DNA of 5,369 nucleotides, taken from Limisphaerales bacterium. GTDB taxonomy: Bacteria > Verrucomicrobiota > Verrucomicrobiia > Limisphaerales > PALSA-1396. The stretch lies in NCBI GenBank assembly GCA_003140275.1, contig PLJQ01000179.1:1-5369 (forward strand), written 5' to 3'. The notes below the pieces were generated by a model. It saw only the letters and a list, made by a program, of their open reading frames with translations, had not been told where the DNA came from and searched no databases. Below, one piece after another: positions 4,282 to 5,369 of this stretch. The position numbers and the translations under genes were made by a program. Numbering within the stretch: position 1 is the stretch's first letter; each line of letters begins with the position of its first letter.

Positions 4282-5369
4282 ATGAAAAGTGACGTGTATC
4301 AAGTCGTAACCGATAGAATCATCAGGTTACTCGAATCAGGAACCGTTCCCTGGCATCGGCCATGGAAAGGAGGTGCTCAGGCGCCACAAAACCTCATCAG
4401 CCGGAAAGCATATCGGGGAATCAATTTGTTCCTCTTGAACGTAGTAAGATATGCGTGCCCGTTCTGGCTGACCTTCAAACAGGTCCAATCGTTGAATGCC
4501 CGTGTCAAAAAGGGTGAAAAATCGTTTCCAGTTGTCTTCTGGAAAATATTGGAGGACGCAGAGAATGGTGAAACCAAAAAGTTTACGTTTCTGCGCTATC
4601 ACAGCGTCTTTAACGTCGCTCAATGCGAAGGGATCACCATTCCCACTTCATCAGAGGCCAACGGCACATTTCACCCCATTGAGAAATGCGAGCAGGTGGT
4701 TACCAACATGCCCCGTCGCCCGGCGATTGAGCATGGAGGCGGACGCGCCTGTTATTCACCGCTTCCGGATAAAGTCAGTATGCCGGAATCAAAATCGTTT
4801 GAGTCCTCTGAAGCATATTACAGCACCTTGTTCCATGAGTTGACGCACGCCACCGGGCATGTGTCGCGATTAAATCGCAAGGAAGTTACTGACCCGGTCG
4901 AGTATGGCAGTAATCTCTACAGTCGCGAGGAGTTGGTTGCCGAAATGGGAGCGGCGTTTCTCTGCGGCCATTCCGGGATCGAGAACACGACCCTCGATCA
5001 ATCGGCCAGTTACATTCAACATTGGTTGGAACGATTGAGGGACGACCGCAAACTGGTCGTTCACGCCGCCGCACAAGCTCAGAAGGCTTGTGATTTCATT
5101 CTCGATGTTCGACCCGAAGATGAAGGGCCAGTCCCATACCAACCGAAGGAGTTCAAAGTTGTCGCTCTGCGCGACTGCCCGACGCCGGAGAACATGCAAA
5201 TGTGCGATACGCCGGACACCGCCGCCGATTATTGGCGGTTGCATGTTGCTACCAACCCTTACTTCAATCCGGAGTCCGAGTGCTTCGTCGTGATTCTTTT
5301 GAACACCCGCCGTCGGGTAAAGGGACATCATCTCGTCTCCATTGGTACGCTGGACACGATCCTTGTGGA
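4282..5369 (+). CDS. ArdC-type antirestriction protein fused to a RadC-like JAB domain, 3' end outside window
   Basis: The frame is open from the ATG at 4282 to the right edge, 362 residues without a stop. The N-terminal ArdC ssDNA-binding domain (about 4-125) shows DRIIRLLESGTVPWHRPW (11-28), SRKAYRGIN (40-48), FPVVFWK (82-88) and RYHSVFNVAQ (105-114). A zincin-type metallopeptidase domain (about 145-270) has HELTHATGH, with H185, E186 and H189 as the HExxH motif; a glutamate of SREELVAEM (214-222) is a likely third ligand. After a short linker, KVVALRDCPTP (292-302) opens a RadC-like region with ESECFVVILLNTRRR (331-345) and HLVSIGTLDTILV (350-362). The JAMM HxHxxS motif would lie beyond the window. 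ArdC proteins bind ssDNA and protect incoming DNA from restriction; RadC-like domains are predicted metal-dependent enzymes of uncertain role. The Shine-Dalgarno is weak (GAGAG, 4273-4277). Confidence 0.88.
   Translation, partial: MKSDVYQVVTDRIIRLLESGTVPWHRPWKGGAQAPQNLISRKAYRGINLFLLNVVRYACPFWLTFKQVQSLNARVKKGEKSFPVVFWKILEDAENGETKKFTFLRYHSVFNVAQCEGITIPTSSEANGTFHPIEKCEQVVTNMPRRPAIEHGGGRACYSPLPDKVSMPESKSFESSEAYYSTLFHELTHATGHVSRLNRKEVTDPVEYGSNLYSREELVAEMGAAFLCGHSGIENTTLDQSASYIQHWLERLRDDRKLVVHAAAQAQKACDFILDVRPEDEGPVPYQPKEFKVVALRDCPTPENMQMCDTPDTAADYWRLHVATNPYFNPESECFVVILLNTRRRVKGHHLVSIGTLDTILV

Noticed and set aside
4870..5331. Open frame of 153 codons on the minus strand
   Set aside because: It lies wholly inside the ArdC/RadC-like gene, whose + strand translation shows clear domain motifs throughout; the minus frame has no recognisable motif.

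Overview
The window is a piece of bacterial accessory DNA, most likely the maintenance and antirestriction block of an integrative element or plasmid. All confidently called genes read on the + strand. Base composition is moderate (a little above 50% GC by eye). The gene set comprises a small island protein, a DNA methyltransferase, a replication-relaxation protein, a CHC2/TOPRIM primase, three small proteins, and an ArdC-type protein running into a RadC-like JAB domain. I associate this combination with mobile islands of Verrucomicrobiota and related soil or freshwater phyla, but the host assignment is inference only. No integrase, relaxase, tRNA, rRNA, IS element or CRISPR array is visible.

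Layout. Positions 1-261 hold the C-terminal part of a small protein whose start lies before the window. A terminator-like hairpin (331-363) then closes that unit. Positions 415-1281 encode a beta-class (SPPY) DNA methyltransferase. About 40 nt later, 1321-2235 encodes a winged-helix replication-relaxation family protein. A 128-nt gap (2236-2363) carries three TCATTT repeats at an exact 16-bp period. It is followed by a primase-like gene (2364-3392) and three tightly packed small genes (3389-3595, 3598-3837, 3830-4108) that overlap or nearly touch, each with a good Shine-Dalgarno. A strong intrinsic terminator (4114-4147) ends this operon. After it comes a 134-nt leader with a perfect hairpin (4153-4171) and a possible pseudoknotted structure (4182-4266). 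Then a long gene opens at 4282 and runs off the right edge.

How it fits together. The primase and replication-relaxation proteins point to element replication or processing. The lone methyltransferase and the ArdC domain are both classical ways of surviving host restriction on entry. The last gene is the most unusual: in one uninterrupted frame it has an ArdC ssDNA-binding domain, an HExxH metallopeptidase domain and the first part of a RadC-like domain, preceded by a leader that looks structured. The leader, the fusion and the three small coupled proteins are the best candidates for something undescribed.
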